Assembly: GCA_002353835.1 (NCBI GenBank)
Contig: DEKL01000066.1
Location: 21,604 to 39,753, forward strand
Direction: 5' to 3'
Length of the DNA: 18,150 bases
Origin: Alphaproteobacteria bacterium UBA2723
Lineage (GTDB): Bacteria > Pseudomonadota > Alphaproteobacteria > RF32 > CAG-239
The notes under the pieces were generated by a model that did no database searches, was not told the origin of the DNA, and worked only from the letters and a program-made list of their open reading frames with translations. The position numbers were made by a program, and so were the translations under genes. Shown one piece after another: positions 15,651 to 18,150 of this stretch (its first letter is position 1; each line of letters starts with the position of its first letter).

Positions 15651-16490
15651 TTAGAACAATACTTTAACTCTCAAACCGATTTCATGACCATTTTTAACAT
15701 GGTACTTCGCACCATCATCATATTTTTGGTCATGAGCATCAATTAAATAGCTGCCATACAAACCAAGAGCAACATTGTCTTTCAAATAGTAATCAGCTTC
15801 TGCATCAAACCATGTTTCGGTATCGTTCTTCGGACTATTGTCATTCTTTGTCCAATCATAACGGATAGCACCGTCCAATGCCCACTTACCGGCATATTTA
15901 TGAAGACCGAACTTAACAGATTGATCTATTTCTCTGTGGTTGGTATCAATGTCTGAATCGATGTGGTAAACGATATAAGGTGTCAAACCGTTACCCAAAT
16001 CAAGACCGGCTTTCAAATCAATGCCGAGATTCTTCTGCCATCTGTCACTACCATAAAAATCTTTCTTATCTTGATTCCAACGATGTCCATACCAGCTCTT
16101 CGGATCATAAGTGGAGTAACTCGGTGCAATTTGGAACAATAAATCATCAAAATGCATATTGTACTTTGCACCTAATGTGTAAGCAAAGTTATGATCGTTG
16201 TTAAAGTCAGAATCAAACTTCTTGTCAAAATCAAACTTATTGGCAATACCACCATTGATGCTCAAATTATCGGTAATACCATATTCAAGAACTTCACTTG
16301 CAATTAATGTATCATAAGCGAAAGATCTAAAACCTTTTATCTTAGATTCAGTACGTCCCAACTCAATGGATGTATCAGACATAATTTGTCCTTTACCCGG
16401 AACAGAAAATGCACCAGTCAAATCTTGTGCCATAGCTTGTGTTGAGAATAAAACGGCAGCAGATGCCATTAATAAAGTTTTGTAGTTCAT
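15651..16490 (-). CDS. Outer-membrane beta-barrel (porin-like) protein
   Basis: This 279-residue protein starts at the ATG at 16490, which has a strong AAGGAG 6 bases upstream. The open frame continues 42 codons further up but has no binding site and would hide the signal peptide. MNYKTLLMASAAVLFSTQAMA is a clear signal peptide (cleavage before QDL). The mature part alternates hydrophobic and polar residues in short strands with charged, Asp-, Lys- and aromatic-rich loops, and ends in VKVLF; a C-terminal Phe is the usual signal for barrel insertion by BamA. The size suits roughly 10 to 14 strands. I do not recognise a family, so substrate and role (porin, small barrel or adhesin) are open. 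The strong binding site and own terminator suggest a well-expressed single-gene unit. Confidence 0.75.
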   Translation of the reverse strand: MNYKTLLMASAAVLFSTQAMAQDLTGAFSVPGKGQIMSDTSIELGRTESKIKGFRSFAYDTLIASEVLEYGITDNLSINGGIANKFDFDKKFDSDFNNDHNFAYTLGAKYNMHFDDLLFQIAPSYSTYDPKSWYGHRWNQDKKDFYGSDRWQKNLGIDLKAGLDLGNGLTPYIVYHIDSDIDTNHREIDQSVKFGLHKYAGKWALDGAIRYDWTKNDNSPKNDTETWFDAEADYYLKDNVALGLYGSYLIDAHDQKYDDGAKYHVKNGHEIGLRVKVLF

Positions 16491-16496
16491 AATAAA

Positions 16497-16502
16497 CTCC
16501 TT
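16497..16502 (-). promoter_or_regulatory. Strong ribosome binding site of the barrel gene
   Basis: AAGGAG lies 6 bases before the ATG at 16490 and is among the closest matches to the Shine-Dalgarno consensus in this window. It fixes the start and argues against the 42-codon upstream extension of the frame. Confidence 0.8.
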
Positions 16503-16518
16503 ATTCTGTTTAAACAAA

Positions 16519-16534
16519 ATAACCTCCCGGTTAT
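16519..16534 (-). promoter_or_regulatory. Small hairpin in the barrel-gene leader
   Basis: On the minus strand ATAACC and GGTTAT pair perfectly around GGGA, a GNRA-type tetraloop. It sits 29 bases before the ATG. It could stabilise the messenger 5' end, a role known for some outer-membrane protein messages, but the stem is short. Confidence 0.3.
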
Positions 16535-16650
16535 GACTAAAGTTTATAAAACTATTTCTTAAAAACAAGTAAATTTTTTCTATGGCCTCGTAACATATTG
16601 TTTCTAAACATTTCATTTTAATCCGTCATGCCTCATTCACCCCTTCCTTT

Positions 16651-16773
16651 CTTTTCCCTCTGCCCCTTTAAAGCACGCCTCTCTTTCCCTCTGCCCCCTT
16701 TATAAAGAGGGGGGAAGTGTCGCTGAAAGCGACGAAGGGGGTGACAATAATAATGCTCTATCACATCACCCCC
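16651..16773. repeat. C/G-rich intergenic repeat cluster
   Basis: Two imperfect direct copies of TTTCCCTCTGCCCC followed by an A/T-rich CTTTA-AAG end lie at about 16653-16673 and 16684-16708. They are followed by GTCGCT-GAA-AGCGAC (16719-16733), a perfect 6-bp hairpin. GGGGGTGA (16737-16744) then pairs with TCACCCCC (16766-16773). The whole reads as a folded intergenic element. Similar elements are common between genes in host-associated bacteria, though I cannot name this one. Confidence 0.55.
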
Positions 16774-16796
16774 ACCTTAATCCTCTCCTCTCGCTT

Positions 16797-16862
16797 CGCC
16801 CTCTCTTTTTTGTCCCTTCTTGTCGGGGTAGTGGCAACAAACAAGCCACAAAAAAGAGGGCG
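16797..16862. repeat. Inverted repeat overlapping the pgk terminator
   Basis: CGCCCTCTCTTTTTTGT (16797-16813) is the reverse complement of ACAAAAAAGAGGGCG (16848-16862), apart from a 2-base insertion. Inside the loop GTGGC (16831-16835) pairs with GCCAC (16845-16849). The right arm is also the 3' arm of the pgk terminator on the minus strand, so the two foldings exclude each other. Confidence 0.55.
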
Positions 16863-16877
16863 GTTTAACACCACCCT
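16850..16877 (-). terminator. Intrinsic terminator of pgk
   Basis: On the minus strand AGGGTGGT pairs with ACCGCCCT (one G-T wobble) around a 5-base loop. It is followed by C and a run of six T (plus-strand A-run 16850-16855). It lies 28 bases after the pgk stop. Confidence 0.75.
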
Positions 16878-16888
16878 TCTAAATTTTT

Positions 16889-16908
16889 TTAATTTCAACC
16901 GAAATTAA
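16889..16908. repeat. Perfect 8-bp hairpin spanning the pgk stop codon
   Basis: TTAATTTC (16889-16896) and GAAATTAA (16901-16908) pair perfectly around AACC and include the pgk stop (16905-16907). On the minus strand it is followed by a short A/T-rich run, not a clear T-run, so it is more likely a 3'-end stabiliser than the main terminator. Confidence 0.45.
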
Positions 16909-18131
16909 GCAGCTTTTTGAGAAGCACTCATTACTGCAACGCCGGGCAATTCCTTGCCTTCCATCCATTCAAGGAAAGCACCGCCCGCGGTGGAAATATA
17001 AGTAAATTTACTGGCAACACCGGCATTTTCTAATGCGGAAACAGTATCACCACCACCGGCAACGGTTGTCAACTTACCAGCTTTAGTTAATTCAGCGGCA
17101 TGTTGAGCAACTTTATTGGTGGCATTATCAAACGGTTTCATCTCAAATACACCGAGAGGACCGTTCCAAACCAATGTTTTGCATTCATCAAGTTTAGCGT
17201 TAATGGCAGCAATAGTCTTTTCGCCAACGTCTAACAAACTCCAACCTTCAGCCGGAATATTTGCCAAATCAACGGTTTTGTGTTCTGCCATCGGCTTGAA
17301 TTCTTTGGAAACAACAACATCTTGCGGTAAGATAATTTCGCAATTATTAGCTTTTGCTGTTGCCATAATCTCTTTTGCCGTATCAATCATATCCATTTGT
17401 ACCAAAGAGTTGCTTTCATTAACGGTATCAATACCGCTGGCCTTCATAAAGGTATGAGCCATACCGCCGGAAATAACCAACTTATTAACTTTCTTAACGA
17501 GGTTGTTTAATAAATCCAACTTGGTAGAAACCTTAGAACCACCGACGATGGCAATGAGCGGACGAACCGGATTATTCAAGCCGGTTGTTAATGCGTTAAC
17601 TTCTTCTTCCATCAATAAACCCATGGCAGACGGCAATAATTTAGCGGCTGCCACCATGGAAGCATGTGCGCGGTGTGCTGTGGAGAAAGCATCAGAAACA
17701 TAAACATCTGCCGGTTTAACTAACTCTTTGGCAAAATTTTCATCACCTTTCTTTTCTTCATCATAAAAACGCAAGTTTTCCAACAGCAAAATTTCGTCAT
17801 TACTCATGGCTTTAACAGCGGCTGCAACCTTTTCGCCGATACAGTCATCAACAAAGGTCACCTTCTTGCCGAGAGCCTTTTCCAAATCCTTAACAATATG
17901 AGAAAGAGAATTTTTCATATCGCCTTTGCCTTCCGGTCTGCCGAAGTGAGAAATAACCACAACCTTTGCACCGGCGTTCATCAAGGTTTTAATTGTCGGA
18001 ACGGTACGGTCAATACGAGCCGTATTGGTAACATTAAAATTCTCATCCATCGGCACATTCAAATCGGCGCGGAGCATAACTACTTTGCCGTTCAAATTTC
18101 CTAAATCTTTTATTGTTTTATATCCTGTCAT
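16905..18131 (-). CDS. pgk: Phosphoglycerate kinase
   Basis: This 408-residue glycolytic enzyme transfers phosphate from 1,3-bisphosphoglycerate to ADP. The substrate-binding basic patch is visible: LRADLNVP (Arg21, Asp23, Asn25), Arg39, SHFGRP (61-66), ENLRFY (Arg121) and DAFSTAHRAHAS (Arg154). Nucleotide-site motifs are GGSKVSTK (197-204), WNGPLGVFE and AGGGDTVSAL. Length is normal for bacterial PGK, with no missing segment. The ATG is preceded by AAGGAAAA about 6 to 13 bases upstream. Upstream sequence is cut by the window end; in many bacteria gap precedes pgk, but this cannot be checked here. A terminator follows the gene, so pgk ends its transcript. Confidence 0.97.
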   Translation of the reverse strand: MTGYKTIKDLGNLNGKVVMLRADLNVPMDENFNVTNTARIDRTVPTIKTLMNAGAKVVVISHFGRPEGKGDMKNSLSHIVKDLEKALGKKVTFVDDCIGEKVAAAVKAMSNDEILLLENLRFYDEEKKGDENFAKELVKPADVYVSDAFSTAHRAHASMVAAAKLLPSAMGLLMEEEVNALTTGLNNPVRPLIAIVGGSKVSTKLDLLNNLVKKVNKLVISGGMAHTFMKASGIDTVNESNSLVQMDMIDTAKEIMATAKANNCEIILPQDVVVSKEFKPMAEHKTVDLANIPAEGWSLLDVGEKTIAAINAKLDECKTLVWNGPLGVFEMKPFDNATNKVAQHAAELTKAGKLTTVAGGGDTVSALENAGVASKFTYISTAGGAFLEWMEGKELPGVAVMSASQKAA

Positions 18132-18150
18132 TAAATTTTCCTTATATATG

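Larger units (their letters stand above)
16491..16904. other. Gene-free stretch with repeats and nested hairpins
   Basis: This stretch separates pgk from the barrel gene and carries no credible coding region. It holds, in order, the barrel gene's leader with a small hairpin, two imperfect direct repeats rich in C and T, a GTCGCT/AGCGAC hairpin, a G5TGA/TCAC5 inverted pair, a 15-base inverted repeat and the pgk terminator. Base composition differs sharply from the AT-rich surroundings. It looks like intergenic repeat material rather than a regulatory RNA, but that is inference. Confidence 0.7.

Noticed and set aside
16491..16616. A 42-codon upstream extension of the barrel gene
   Set aside because: The strong AAGGAG binding site and the signal peptide begin at the ATG at 16490. 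The extension lacks a binding site and would bury the signal.
16639..16773. A CRISPR array in the C/G-rich repeats
   Set aside because: There are only two imperfect copies, with no regular spacers and no cas genes nearby.
16717..16908. A 63-codon plus-strand open frame in the repeat region
   Set aside because: It consists of repeat and terminator sequence, with no binding site, and runs into the pgk 3' end.

Overview
This AT-rich window looks like the chromosome of an uncultured, low-GC alphaproteobacterium, possibly a gut or host-associated lineage. The class call rests on an LptE lipoprotein with the GCGFEPLY start, a DUF2155 protein directly behind mlaD, and a leuS-lptE-holA operon. The finer lineage is inference. 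I found no tRNA, rRNA, CRISPR array, transposase or phage gene. Most of the window is core housekeeping, with two membrane glycosyltransferase loci and one unusual envelope locus.

Layout. 1-1105 (+): the 3' end of mlaD (lipid transport) overlaps a DUF2155 gene. 1102-4514 (-): a two-gene operon in which a TolC-like outer-membrane lipoprotein with a C-terminal Ig/cadherin-like domain precedes a GT-C membrane glycosyltransferase. 4648-5451 (+): a VirB8-fold inner-membrane protein, divergent from that operon. 5557-7446 (+): clpP-clpX, ending in a bidirectional terminator shared with holA. 7481-11526 (-): leuS-lptE-holA, with two overlaps of 11 bases each. 11644-12300 (-): mlaC. 12350-15382 (-): an FAD oxidoreductase and a second GT-C protein. 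15383-15650: a dispersed palindromic repeat and a terminator. 15651-16490 (-): an outer-membrane beta-barrel. 16491-16904: a gene-free stretch of C/G-rich repeats and nested hairpins. 16905-18131 (-): pgk.

How the genes fit together. The envelope dominates: mlaD and mlaC (phospholipid transport), lptE (LPS export), two lipid-linked-sugar-type glycosyltransferases, a UDP-galactopyranose-mutase-like flavoprotein, a TolC-like channel, a VirB8-like scaffold and a porin-like barrel. The most unusual locus is 1102-5451. It places a TolC-like lipoprotein with an Ig-like tail, a translationally coupled GT-C enzyme and a lone VirB8-fold protein around one intergenic region. I infer an uncharacterised secretion or surface-glycan machine, but only gene layout supports this.

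Several starts were moved from the longest open frame to the codon with a good ribosome binding site (TolC-like, VirB8-like, holA, leuS and the barrel gene). lptE and the first GT-C gene appear to use TTG.
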